A DNA stretch of 64,000 nucleotides, from assembly GCF_000189635.1 (NCBI RefSeq), contig NW_002476027.1, positions 62,001 to 126,000 on the forward strand. The letters run 5' to 3'. The notes under the pieces are model-generated. The model ran no database searches and was not told the origin of the DNA. It was given only the letters and a program-made list of their open reading frames with translations. This document shows, in pieces, positions 38,901 to 51,694 of this stretch. Each line of letters starts with the position of its first letter. Within the stretch, counting starts at the first letter, position 1. The DNA is from Tetrahymena thermophila SB210. Its lineage: Eukaryota; Ciliophora; Oligohymenophorea; Hymenostomatida; Tetrahymenidae. The position numbers and the translations under genes were made by a program.

Positions 38901-41900
38901 TTTATTATTTTATTTGATGAGTTAAAATTTAATTTCCCAAAATGTTAAAGGGAAATATTAAATGATTTTATTTTCATCTGAGTTAGAAAAATAATTTCCT
39001 TTATCATTAAAATGAATCTTTTAATTGGTTTAAAATTCGTGACTTTTGCTATTTGCTGAAACATTCATTAGCGAAAATTAATTTTTATAGTATTTCAACT
39101 TCTAATTGAGTGCATTCATAACTACTTTTCGAATACTAAAATAATCTTTAAAAAGCAAATGATCTTACAAACCTAATTAGGCCAAATTAATGATGAATAA
39201 ATTTTATTGCATATTTTTTTTATCTAGAAGCTTATTACTGAATATGATTATTTACTTATCTTCTTTGCAGCAATATACTTCACATCTAATTTAGTTTTTA
39301 TTTTGATCTTCAAATCCAAAATCATTTAATAATATTTTAGATTTATTTATCATGTTTATTTACTCTGCCTTCAAGGTAAAATTGTATTAATTTACATCTT
39401 TCCATCTCTTTGAGATCTTACCTCTTAGTAAATTTATTTAATTTAAGAAATTGTTTTTTTAATGTAATAAATTTACTTGTTGTAAGAAGGAATCAGTTTA
39501 TTAAAATTATCTACTAGAGAATTAACTAAAAGTATTTAAGAACTTTTAATTAGTTTTAACAACAATGTCTTATCATTCAGATAAAAGTTATCAAAGCTTG
39601 ATTATTTATTAAAAATTTTATTATAATTACTATTCATTTCGATATTATTTTTTTGATGTTATCCGTTAATTAAGTAAGCCTCTACACTCCTTTCAAATAA
39701 CTGATCAAGTAGCTTCTCAGCTTTATCATATTTTGATACCTAAAAAAAACAATAATTAAACTAGTTTTTTATAATGAATGAATTAATTAATTACTATCTT
39801 TTTTCTATCAATAAGCTCACAATATTAATAATTCCTTTTAAAACTTATATTATTTTTAATAGGTTTTTACTACATTAATTTTTTTGTCAAACTTTTACTT
39901 ACTGCCATTCTATTTTAAATATTTTTAATCTTTTCATAAGAGATAGATGGCAATAAGTTTGAGCTCTTAATTAGAACTTCTATTTCAGGAGAATCAATCG
40001 TTAATTAATTTTTCAAGTCAAATTAAGCTTTAGTTAAACTGATTGTTTTATTCAACAATATTTAAATTTCTTCATTAGAGTAATATCCTTAAATATGTAA
40101 TTCTTTTACTTCAACATTTTTAGATACTAAGCAATTTCTTCTTTAGATATTTTAAAGCATTGCTTTTATTTATACCTTACTTCTGCATTAATCAATTGTA
40201 AAATTAACTACACACTTCTCATCTACGATCATTTTTATTCTTTTTTTTTAAACCCATATTCCATTCTGCTAGTCTTCTCTAAATTTTCTAAGATGCAATT
40301 CTTTTTTTAATAAAAATATTGTCAACAAAAATATTTATCTCTCAAAAAAATACTGAATAAAGTTCTTTATAGACTTGATTTCACGAAAGATTAAATTTTT
40401 ATAAGTGATTTTAGCTTATCTTGATTGAAAATTTACTTAGTTTGCTTATATACCTCCTTTAATCTTTTATTGATAAATGAACTATTTATATTTGAATACA
40501 AGAGCTGTCCCTCTTCTGTGAAGGAAACATATTCTACCCAAGAGTATTTTAGTGATTTTTATATTTCTGCAGCAACTTCTTGAGTTAGCTTAAAACGACT
40601 TTTATTTTACTAAGCAAAAATTAAACATGCAAAAATAAATTAACAAAATTTACGTTTCTTTACAAATCTATCGATTTTAAATAGAAATCATTTTCATTTT
40701 TCACTAACAGGATTTCATAATATTTATTACTAAAATTGCTGTTTTAAAAATAAAAATAAACTTTATTATTTAAATATCAATTTTTCAAATTAAGCTACTC
40801 GTAATATGTTCCTTTTTTTAATGTTTGTTGCTTTATTCTTTTTTTAGAATTTTCAATAAGTGCTTAGAACCTACTTTAGCAGATTCGTCTCCTAAAATAA
40901 TTTTGTAATTATATAGTTTTTTCAAGCATATTATATAATTTCCCTGTAAAACTTTTCTTTCTATTGAGAAAGTTAATCAAATTAGCACTGCTTTGATTTA
41001 AGAGCTTGCTGCACATTTAAATGCTTTCTTCGAACACAAATGGATCTTCTTTAACGTTATTCTAGCTCATTTTTTCAAAATTTTATTTCTTTTAACTATT
41101 CCAATCAATTACGACTTAATTGTTTTCAATAATTCTGTTAAAGATAAATTTATTAACCTCAAAAATTAAAATAAAAAAATTTACATAAAAGGACTGACTT
41201 AGGTTATAAATGAGCATTTTAAAGTACTAATGGTGTAAGCTACCTAATTTTTGCATCTATTTAAATTTAAGTTCATGAGTATTTCATCTGATGTAAAAAT
41301 GCTTGAAAATCTCTCTTTTGCATTTTGTTTAGATATTAATGTAACATAAAATTTAATTCTTTAACTCTCCTATCCTTCAAGCTAAACGGTTTTTACAAAA
41401 TAATCTTCATTAATAAACTTATTATCTTAATAGATTCTTAACTTAACAAAAGTCTGCACAATATTTTTTTTTTCATTTTTAAAAAGTTCACTTTATTATT
41501 TTTGCTTTTGAATATATTTCATTAGCACAACATAAAATTTAAGTAAGAAAAAATTTTTCTAAACCATTTCTTATTTTAATCTCTAAGTTTCAGTTATTAA
41601 TCTATTTTTGTTACTTTCAACGAGTTTAAATCTAAATTATTAAATATGTTTTATTATCTATCTGGCTTTTATTTTCTTCCTTATTTCTTCAAGTTTGCTT
41701 TATCTAAGTATCTCTTATTATTAGATTTACCATTTTTAATACTCTTTTTCTTATATTTATTAATTTATTCCTAATAAAAATTATAACCTCTCTCTTTTAT
41801 CAATGTCAAGCAAAAAATCCTCTCTTTTATTAATTGCATTTATATTTTGATTATACTCTCTATCATCACAATCTGAGCTGCTTGACCAACTTAAATTTAT

Positions 41901-44479
41901 CTTAATAGTTTCTAAATCATTTTCAAATTTAAGTTGGCTTAGTTTGTAGCTTTTGTATTCATCCTTTAAATAAAATCAAAAAAAATTATTAGTGTTTTAT
42001 ATGAAAAAATTTACTCTTGATTAACTTTAAATATGGCTATCTAACAATCTATCCAAATTAGTTTATCTAACTATATTATTTCTGTAACAAAACCTTGAAG
42101 GTGACATTTACCTAGCTTAAAATTAGATGTGTTGTAAGTTATCTTTAATAATATGATTAGGAAATATTTCAATTTTATTCCTTATGCTATCTACTCTTTT
42201 TACTTTTAATTCTTAATCTAAAACCTTCAAAGTATTTTTCACTTTGGCTACTCTTTCCTTTTCATTTTAATCTTTGATTACATCAATACGATTTATTTAC
42301 GTAGGCTAACATTATGTTTTTTTTATTAATGCAGTGATAACTTTTTCATTTTGCTCTTTTTAAGTATCAGGGTAAGAAATTTAAATTGACTATTCTAAAT
42401 CTTAGCTTTTTTTACTTGATTCTTAAATAATTGAAATTTATTGTACATTATCAAATTAAGTTTATGCTGACAATTAATTTTCATTCTATTTTTATATAAT
42501 TAGTCTATTTTTGGGTGGTGATAGAGATCTAAGACCTTACTTTTAAGTGCTTATATTTACCAATTACCTTTATGGGGATTAAAATCGTATTCCTTATGAA
42601 TTATTTTCAATTACTCTTACCTATTTAAGGTTAGGTGATTTTGCTTAATTTTTTTAGTTGAATTTAATAAATTGCACTTGTTACTACTCTAATATTTCTT
42701 TGTTTTCCTTTATGTTCTAATCTTAATTATTAGAATATTTTAAAGTACTTTTAATACCAAGGCTAGAGCTTCCTGAAATATTTTAACTTTCAGTAATAAA
42801 ATGTTTATAAAAAGCATTTTAACTAGATTAAACAAAAGAAACTAAAGGTGAAATTGGAGAAAGTGGAAGAGATTAAAAAGAAGTACTTAATAATTTATTT
42901 GTCTTTTCATAATCTAAAAGCCTCTATTGTAATTAAAAATAATTACTTCATAAAAAAATTATATAATTAATTAAACAATAATTACTTCTTTTGTCTCTAA
43001 ATATTTATTTTTAAAGTCAAAATAGAGATTTTAAAGCTCATGAGTTAGATTAAATTACTCAATTACTTCAAAAGATTTTTTTATGTAATCAATAGATTAT
43101 TTATAATTTTATTGGTTATAAACTAAAATTCCCATATTAAATAAGCAAATACATTAAACTTTAACAGCACTTTACAGTTAGCTTTATTCTGTTTCAAACC
43201 CATTTTTATTCATTTATTGTAGCTATTCTTATGTCTCTTTTATCATTTTTTCACAGATTTAATTACATTCACTTCCACATTAGATTGCTTGCTAATAACT
43301 TTAAAAAATAAATTAAATGATAAAAAAATATCTTTAAAATATAATAAAATAAAATGTAATTTATAGAATTAAAGTTAAAATTATTAAATGAATAAAATCA
43401 ATCAATCTACTTTTTTAACTCTCCATATAATTCACTTAAATTTAAAAAGGTAATATGTCTTTCTTAGTTAACCTTAAAATAATTTATTAATTCTAAAGAA
43501 AACTTCGAATAAGTTAGAGATTCCTAGAGCAACTTCATTCTTTTTAGGATATCAGATTTTAAATTCAAAAGTTAAACAATTAAGTCAGGATAAAACCCAT
43601 ATTTTGATGCTTGTAATTTATGCTGCTAATCAACAACTTATTGACTTTAGATTAACTATAATATCTAATCTGAATTTACAAAAAAAATACTCTCTATAGC
43701 ATAAGTAGATATTTCAAGTTTTACATTTAAATACAAAGGATCATCTAAGATGGAAATAAATTCAATCAGTTTATTGACAACCATATTTAACCGAATTTTA
43801 TATAAACTAACCGAGTTTTATTTATTCTTCAAAATATCATCAATTACTTTATTTATTATAAAAATTTAATATTTAGTATTTAAATTGTAAATTAACTAGA
43901 TATTAATTCAATACATCTATTTAAAATTCTACAACACTCTTCCCAATCTTTACTAAGATATTTTTCTTTTATTTAGGACATCCCTTCAAAGATAGTTAAA
44001 TCAGGGCTAGTTAAATTAAGTTTACTGACAGGTGAATGTGGTCTGCTGTTTGAATTTTTTTAAGAGGGTGATACAGGTCTTTGTTTATTGCAAATAAAAC
44101 TTTGCTTTCTACTTATTTAAGTTGAATAGGCTTGATTAAGACTTTCTATTTTTTGTGCAATCTTTATTGAATTTTTATGAGCTTTTGAATTATTCATTTA
44201 TAATAAATTAGCATTTACAGCCTATGCTTCTTTTGTTATCCTCATCTTAACTTAAGATGGTGATTTTGATTTAATAATTACTGTTTATATTTTATTTATT
44301 TCATCTTTCTTGTGATGAGTTACATTGTTTAGTACCTTCTGAAATTTTACAATTTTTAAATTAGTCTACTATCTATTTGGTTCTTTTATCTCATCCGTAT
44401 ATTGATTATTCTAGTTTTCCAATATGTCATAGTCATCACTCATGCTTTATGATAGATATTCTTGAATGATAGAATTCAT
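35913..44479 (-). CDS. Giant multi-exon protein with IQ-like motifs and repeated modules
   Basis: Read as one gene from ATG 44479 to TGA 35913: about 8.6 kb, at least a dozen introns and roughly 2,500 residues. The N-terminus (MNSIIQEYLSQSMSDDYDIL) is polar. A helical, TPR- or arm-like region (about 43,900-43,000) and an S/P/Q-rich disordered region (about 42,870-42,100) follow. The remainder alternates basic helices resembling IQ motifs, e.g. IQLQNYFRRRICQSRFQAL near 40,880 and RTFQQRAREKLEYIR near 36,450, with beta-rich segments. A recurring pattern is visible: LTQEVAAEIQKSLKY...EEGQLLYSNINS near 40,520 and LPVQQIAEEIAQNIQIYNDG...SSINS near 37,190. IQ motifs bind calmodulin or light chains. 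Joining rests on frame continuity and splice sites: several exon edges are approximate, and a split into two genes cannot be fully excluded. Confidence 0.65.
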
Positions 44480-44796
44480 TTGAACTTTAAAAATTAAAAT
44501 ATTATTTTCACAGAAAATTAGCTTAAAGCGTTTGATTCTACTTAGGATTGATTAAGTAATTAAAATATTCATTTAATTTAAAATAACCAAAAAAATTCGA
44601 AACAAACTATTGAATATTATAAGTTCACTCAATCATGATCGGAATTTTAATTCTATTTAAAATTCACATATTCAAATTATTTTCTTTTAATTGGCTAAAA
44701 AAATAATAAACAAACAAACAAACAAAAAATATTTATAACAAAAAAATTTTTTAAAATAATATTTTTTAATAAAATAAAAATCTTTGAAATGATCTA
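44480..44796. other. A/T-rich spacer
   Basis: A short spacer holding the promoter of the giant gene and the 3' flank of the deaminase gene. Nothing recognisable. Confidence 0.6.
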
Positions 44797-45819
44797 TCAG
44801 TTAGGTGATTCTTGGTAGATTTCAAAATATTATTAAATTTATTATTGTAAATACTCTTTGTGTTATGTATCGAATATCATGTTTGAAGAGTTAATAAGTA
44901 ATTATTTGAATTACTCTTTATTCAAATTGAATGTTTTTATTATTTTTTAATGCTCTTGAGTAGAATCAGTATCAAAAACACCCGTATCATCTGTACTTAA
45001 ACTAACTAAATGTCCTTAAAAAAAGAAGTCCTTAAAGTGATGTTCTGACATATCTTTTAGACCTTTAGTAAAAAAATTACTAGTTGGACAAAGCTCAATT
45101 GGAATCTTTTTTTAAATTATTCGATCATACAATTATTTGTTAAAGAAGTTAAAGTGACCTACTCTATCTGGTTGAAATTCAATCATTTGTAATGTTTCAT
45201 CTATAACTTATTATCCATCAATAACTGCAGCGTGCAGAGTAGTTTTAATATTTAATTACTTGCATTACTAAAAGTATTTAATAAAATCTGAAAATGAATT
45301 TTTTTCAGGATTACCACTGAAATCTAAACCAACTACATAAGGTTATTCTTTGTGCATTTTAAGCATCAAATTAAATACTTTTTGAGCATGCTCTTAAGAT
45401 CTGCCTCTATCAATACTGAGGAGTAACCTCACTTACATTGTTTAATCTTTTTATTAATTATGATCTTTAATAACTTCAAGTATAGTATTGACATATTCTT
45501 CCATAGTAAAACTTCCGTTTTCGCATTATTTTGGGGTAGTTCTGATTTCCAAATAAATTACATTTTATAATTTAAAATCTTCAAGCATTTCCTTAGTGAC
45601 TCTTCTAAAATCAGGTAAAGTTTTTATAGTTTATGATATGATTCCAAACACATGAAACTATCCATCATTATCCTTGCGATCGAAGCATGAAAAGTCTAGC
45701 TACAAATTTTTTTCTTTAGCAAATTACTCAAGAGTTTCTTTTCTCACACATCCATTTAAGTGTGCATGCAATTCTATTTTAGGTGCTTTTTTTATAAAAT
45801 CTAGATCTATTTAACTCAT
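44797..45819 (-). CDS. Adenosine-deaminase-like protein (N6-methyl-AMP deaminase type)
   Basis: A single exon, 1023 bases, 340 residues. Metal and catalytic motifs of the adenosine deaminase superfamily are in order: KIELHAHLNG (two metal His) near residue 15, GLDFSGNPE, LHAAVID (metal His), DRVGHF (catalytic His), PIELCPTSNF and LSTDDTGVF (metal Asp). The HAHLNG form, the GLDFSGNP motif and the length near 340-355 match the ADAL/MAPDA group, which deaminates N6-methyl-AMP to IMP in the cytosol. Plain adenosine deaminase normally has HVHLDG. The assignment to the superfamily is firm and to the ADAL subgroup probable. No signal peptide. It lies head-to-tail with the RFC gene on the same strand, with a spacer of 288 bases. 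Confidence 0.9.
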
Positions 45820-46107
45820 TTTATCAAAATTAAAAAAAAAATTTATTAGTGATTTCTATTTACAAAAATTAAAATATTGAAAATTGTAATCAAACTATTC
45901 AATTGATTAAATTTTTACAGTATTTAAAAGTAAAATAATTTATTTTATATTCAACAAACACTAGAGAGAAAGATTTTTAAAGCTTTATTTTATACTATAA
46001 AATAGTTTATACTTTTACAATTACTGAATCAAGTAAGACAGAGTTAATAATACATACAATTTAATAATATATTTTTTTTTAAAAAATAACCGATCACTAA
46101 TTTATTT

Positions 46108-47321
46108 TCATTTTTTGGAGTTTGCAATAGAAGATATTTTAGCAAGATATCCAGAAATCTGCAAGAATGTTGGCAAGCCTTCAAGAACTTTCATCTTAAG
46201 GAAAGCCATTTCTCTCATAAATTCATATTGAAGCTATTTATCCATATCTTGAGTTTGGATAAGTTTATATAAATTGTTAACTAAATCGTAAGCAGTATAT
46301 CCTTCTTCCCATAGTGGATAAAGTTTCTTTTAAGCAGCATGGAAGTTTCCATTAACACATTCTGCAATAACTTGTTAAAGGACTTCAACATTTGGGACAT
46401 CACAAACCTTAAGGACATTTTCTTTATTTACAAGTTTGAAAGCAGTGTAGGTAGCTTATAAATTGTTAATTGCTTATCTCATATCTCCTTCACATGTAAA
46501 GAGTAGAGCTTCTTTACCTCCCTTATCTATTTTGATATTTTCTTTTTCTACAATTTCTTCAAGTCTTCTTAATATTTATTCGTCAGTTAACTTAGTAAAT
46601 CTTAAAATAGCACATCTACTTTGAATAGCATCAATTAATTTTGAACTATCATTACAACTTAATACAAATCTAGTAGTATCAGCAAAATCACTAATAATCA
46701 TTCTTAAAGCCTATAAATTATAAAGAAAAAAATTAAACTATCTCTTAATTTGTTTATATTAATCAAATATTCTAATGCTCAGAGCCATTTTCCTTTTGGC
46801 GCACTTGTTTAAAAAACAAAAAAGAGAGGGAAAATAAAAAAATGAAAATAATCCTAATTACCTGTTAAGCTCCTTCAGTTAATGAATCAGCTTCATCAAG
46901 AATAATTATTTTATGAAGACCAGGCTTTAAATTTACCTTTTTTTATGCAAAACTCTTTATTTTTTCTCTGACAACATCAATACCTCTTTCGTCAGAAGCA
47001 TTCATTTCAAGAGCACAGGAATCAAATACATCTGCAAGTAGTGTTCTTGCTAAACAAAGTACTGAACTAGTTTTACCAATACCAGGAGGACCAACTAATA
47101 TCATATTTGGGACGTTACCTTCCTCTGCAATTGTTCTTAACTTGATCAAGGCATCTTCATTACCTTAAACTTCATCTAATGTACGAGGACGATACCTAAT
47201 AAGTATATTATATTATTTATTTAATGGCAGTTAAAATATAGCAATTAATTATTAATTTTCAATGCTAATTCTAATTAATGCTAAAAAAGTACTTCTCAAG
47301 CCATATTTCTTTACTTGCCAT
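46108..47321 (-). CDS. RFC2: Replication factor C small subunit, RFC2 type (yeast Rfc4)
   Basis: Three exons: 47321-47293, 47195-46862 and 46710-46108. They total 966 bases (321 residues) in phase. The leader [16 protein letters not shown] is the RFC box. Walker A GPPGIGKT is at residues 45-52 and Walker B IIILDEAD at 106-113. [16 protein letters not shown] contains the SRC motif that senses the neighbouring ATP site. GDMRQAINNLQATYTAF and KVCDVPN match the RFC2-type collar entry best. The subunit is part of the heteropentameric clamp loader that opens PCNA onto primed DNA. Exon 1 encodes only nine residues plus two bases; it was chosen because the splice recreates the EKYRPRTL motif exactly. 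Confidence 0.92.
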
Positions 47322-48261
47322 TTCTATTCAAAAATTTTATTTTTACTTTAGATAACCCTTTTTTTTTTTAAATAAGAATGCTTATCAAATTTTTTTTAAT
47401 GAATAAAAGATATATATATTCTACACTTAATCTAAAATCTAAGCTTTTAAAATTAAACTATCTATCAGCTATTAATTTTTATCAAATTTTGCGCGCAAAA
47501 TTAAATACTAATAAAAAATTTATTGCCTAGCATTTATCTCTAAAATTAAAATACTTGATAATCATAATTATATAATAAGAAATCCACTAAGTTAAATTTA
47601 CTGTTTATTTTATTAATATAATAAATATAAAGATTAAATACTAAATAAATTTAGGGAAATAGAAGAAAGAATGAATGGAAATTTTTAATATAGTTTGTTT
47701 TTACATTTATATAGAATATTTAAACACCGTATTATAAAATTATTTTTTTTTGTACTCAGGCATATTTTATTTCTTTTAAATTAGATTAGAATTTTTAAAA
47801 AATACTAAAAAAAATATTTTACAACCTCATTCATTAAAAAAAATTCTAAATTCATATTCATGATAATTTGATATGATTGTAATTACTTTATGAAAAATTT
47901 AAAAATAATCCAATATATTTTTTAAAAAAATCTTAATAAGCAAACAAATTATTTAACTTCTTACTTAAAGGAATTAATAAATACTAAAAAAAAACTATTA
48001 AAATTAAGTAATTTATCAGAAATTAATTTTTATTAAATTTTGTGCATAAAATTAAATGTTAATAAATAAATTTTTTACCTAGCATTTATATCTTTGCTAT
48101 TAAAATACTTGATAATTATAAAAATGTATTTTAATACTTTTAATATAAAGTCGTAAATTAATTAATTAAATAAAGTTTTTGTCTATTTCAATAATGCCTA
48201 CAAAATAATATATGTAAAAATTAAATCTTAGAAAAGTATAGGGTTATAAAAAGAAAGACGA
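47322..48261. other. Divergent promoter region, A/T-rich
   Basis: Between genes diverging at 47321 (-) and about 48262 (+). It is strongly A/T-rich with no supported gene. Two similar stretches (near 47,460-47,560 and 48,000-48,120, both containing caaattttg/aaattttgtgc...aaaattaaat...tttattgcctagcatttat-like text) look like an imperfect local duplication. Confidence 0.55.
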
Positions 48262-49464
48262 ATGAATGAGGGAGGAAGTTTAGCAAAAATGCTGGCAAAA
48301 GAAATATTATAATAAAACTTATAAAACTAAGAGAAGATTTCTTGCATTTAAATTAGATTAGATATTCTTAAATAATAATCTAAAGTATTAAATACTCTAA
48401 TAAATTATTCAAAAAAACTCTTAATAAGTAAACAAATAATATATTGATTTTCTTTCTGAAAGGAAACAATAAATACTAAAAAAAAAAATAATTTTAAAAC
48501 ATTCTTTCCTTAATTAAAATTTAGAAAAATAAGCTTTTGCGACCTCTTAATCGATCCGCTCAACCACCTCTTTTTAATAACAGGAATTATTGATCCTGAT
48601 TGGTTCCTTTTTTCAGGTAAACTAGATTATTAAGGAGATTAAACATTTCCTAATAATAATAACAATAACAATGATAATGATAATGATTATCCAATGAATG
48701 ATGAAAATTAATAAGACTTGATAATTGTCAAATCTCAAGGTCCTACTGCTTAGAATTTAAGATATTTAGTTTAGGTGGATTAAGGCCACCATGGTTCCAA
48801 TTCTAGTACAGGTGATGGTTTATTTAGTGAACCATAAAATAATGATAACTAATAAAATGATGAAAAAATAGAAAGCTACACTGATTCAAATAATACGACT
48901 GAATAAAATTCTCTTAAAATAGAAAAAAATTAATAAATAGGAAGAAAATTAGATATTTTTTGCACGTTTTTCTTTGATGACTATAGAAAAAAAAAAGGTT
49001 ATTTAAACTCAATGCCATTTTACAATAAGAATGATCAAAGAAATATATCAAAATAAGACTTCTACTTTTTGATTAAATAATTTGAGATACCTGAAGATTT
49101 TGATACTTATTTTTAAAAATGGAAAAACAACAATGAAAATTCGTGCTAAAAAAAAAAAAAATAACATATTTCAAAGGGGTAAGGAGAAAGACATGATAAA
49201 AAAAAATTTAAACAATTTGAGATATTTATGAACCATTGCTAAAATATTAATAATTTAGATGAATTTAAGAGAGCATAAGTAGTGATTAATGAAAGAAATA
49301 AAAATTATGTTGAACACATGAGAATATTTTGCTAAACAGATCACATACCTATTATGAAAACTAAAAAAATAAAGAAAAATAAAGAAAAGTATGAAGATGG
49401 TCAATACTTTATTAATAATTTAATTTAAACAGAATTATTAGACAATCCTGAAAAATTAATATGA
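48262..49464 (+). CDS. Unknown N/K-rich protein, 5' end uncertain
   Basis: The main exon is open to TGA 49464 and clearly coding: an N/D-rich stretch near 48,650, then LIIVKSQGPTAQNLRYLVQV, FCTFFFDDYRKKKGYLNSMP and FYFLIKQFEIPEDFDTYF. No ATG precedes it in frame. A first exon 48262-48427 (MNEGGSLAKMLAKEIL...) joins in phase through an intron 48428-48583, giving 348 residues; an alternative acceptor at 48616 gives 337. The C-terminal half is basic and helical, with a few cysteines (CQNINN, FCQTDH) but no clear zinc-finger spacing. The family was not recognised. The predicted intron contains a tRNA-like G+C-rich fragment. Confidence 0.5.
48539..48570 (-). other. tRNA-like 5'-half fragment
   Basis: Read on the minus strand, 48570-48539 resembles the first half of a tRNA: GAGGTGG as acceptor strand, then TT, GAGC and a GG..TTAA D-loop-like stretch. 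No anticodon arm or T-arm (GGTTCGA) follows, so this is at most a fragment or chance resemblance. It stands out by G+C content and lies inside the predicted intron of the surrounding gene. Confidence 0.2.
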
Positions 49465-50559
49465 ATATATATTTTAAGTAACAATTTGTTTAAAATAGTT
49501 TATTTTAAATTTACCTAGAATAATCTTAACTAAATTTAATTTCAACTAAATCATATTTATTTTATCATAAATAAATATGATATGATTGTTATTATTCATT
49601 TTACTAAATAAAGTAAAATATACTATTAATACTACAATTTATTATTAAATTAATACAACTAAGTATTCTCAAGAATAATTATTAAATAAATGATAAAACT
49701 GTAAAAATAAACAAATTTCTTAAATTTCTTGCTAATAAATACAAATTAATATCCTTTATTATAAAGAAAATATTAAATTTATATTTCTTATTTAAGATTT
49801 TATATTAATTAAATAAGCAAATAATAACCCCACTTTAACTTATGAGTAAAAGTGAAATAGAGAATTAATAAAAAACTTCATTCATCTATGAAAATTTTTG
49901 AAAGATTAAGATAATTTGAGTTATAATTCTTAGAATAAACTTAAGGATTTGGAATATTTGATATTTTAAATTTAACTAGCTAATATTCTATCAAATGAAA
50001 ATATACTCTTATTCTTAAAAAGCTGTTTTTATTTTAATTAAATATAAAGCAATAATTTTAATACAAAAATCAAATTATTTTAATCATTTTTATTGGTATT
50101 TAATTTTCAGTTTTATTATTTCAGAGTTTTATGATAAATTAAGTTTTTATTTCTGATTTTAAAATGATATTAGTATATTTATTAAAATTTTAAGTGATTA
50201 AAATTAACTTGATAAAAACTAAAATAAAATGCTTTGATTATAATACTAAAAAAATATAGCTTTTTGGTTATTAAATAATTTATTTTTTAATTAAAAATAA
50301 TTATTTTAGAGTAAAATCTTCTTTTTAGTAATTAAATCTAAAAACATTTATTTTTTAGTTATTTAAAATGAAATTTGAACAGGAAATTATTATCTTGATA
50401 GAAAATTTTTTTTATTTAAATATTTAAAAATTAAAAATACAAATTATAGAATAAATAATTTTAATTTTATCAAATAAATAAATAAAAAATGACATTTCTC
50501 TTTATAAATATTATTTTACAAAATAGCCTCTATGTATAAAAAATAGTGATTAATTTATG
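49465..50559. other. Convergent 3' spacer, A/T-rich
   Basis: About 1.1 kb between two 3' ends. No supported gene or RNA. Confidence 0.6.
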
Positions 50560-51694
50560 TCAAAATGGCTACTCTATTATCATACAATCAGAATCTTATT
50601 CATATTCCATTGGTTGGATCTATTGTTTTTACTATTAATTTTATTTTGTTGGGTTTTTAACAATTTTTAATTTTTATTATTGTAAATTAATATTCTTCTA
50701 TTATGGTGTATTATTATGTGATTGTGAATCTTATTTGCTTTTATCTGATTTATCTGCTGATAAGTATTCAGAAATTAATTTTTGAGAGTTATTAAATTCA
50801 CTTTTAGAAATTTCTTCATGGCTATCTGGTTTCTTTTTCTTACTTTATTATGATTATGATCCATTTACACTTTAGCTTTACTATGTTTATGCTTTTACTT
50901 TAAATATATTGTGGCCTTTCATTAAGTTTGCTAAATCTTCTATTGAATATCTAATCATTTTATAAATTATATTAATTTCCTTTAAAATTTTATCAATATA
51001 CATTTTTAATACTTTTATTTATATATATATAGTTCTTATAAAAACTATTTGAAAATTAATTATTACTGTTTAGGAGGTTGTTGATTATATCTTTTCTTGA
51101 GACATTAAATTTTTATACTAGAAATGTCCTTTAGGGAATCCTCGGCGCATAAATAAGCTAATGTTGTTAAAAGTATCATTAAAATAGTCATATTTTTTCA
51201 TATTAAATTAAAAGAATTTTTAATTTTCTTAAAGTCTATAAGTAACTCTAATATTCCCTCAAAAAAATATTACTATAAAGTTTTTCTTCCTTCATGATCT
51301 AAGTAATATTAGGTAGTCTTGGTCTAAATAATTGAAGCTAATAAATAACTGATAAAGAATCGAAGTTCTCCCTCAAGAGCTCAAGTAAAGTACTATTTGA
51401 ATTATTTATGTATTTATACAATATATTTTTTTGCACTGAAATATCTGGAATAATGGTGAATGAAAAGTAGAAAATATTGTGAAATTAATTACTTTTAAGT
51501 ATCTTTATCACTAAAGCTGTAGTTTTTACTGATAAATTAAGGAGTGATCTATTTAATATATATATTAAAATGATATCTGATATTGCTCATAGAAATCTAT
51601 GAAATGGCTAATAACTTTTAATTACTTGTATATTTTCATCTAGTAAAAAGTGCTTGATTTCATCTTTATTAATTTGCTTTAAATTTTACTGCAT
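50560..51694 (-). CDS. Unknown Q/S-rich protein with eIF4E-binding-like motif
   Basis: The 3' part is well supported. Exons from about 51246 down to 50560 read MKKYDYFNDTFNNISLF, RRGFPKGHFQYKNL, then, after an 86-base intron, KMIRYSIEDLANLMKG, a Q/S/K-rich disordered tail and the C-terminal MIIEQPF before TGA. Upstream coding text (TLLELLRENFDSLSVIYQLQ, LFRPRLPNITQIMKEEKLY) joins through a GTAATA...TTTAAG intron just before the MKKYDYF exon, and a start near 51694 is possible. That 5' region has competing frames and is uncertain. RYSIEDLANL fits the Y-x4-L-phi core of eIF4E-binding proteins in the form found in 4E-T/CUP-like repressors, though phi here is Ala. That role is a hypothesis only. 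Confidence 0.5.
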
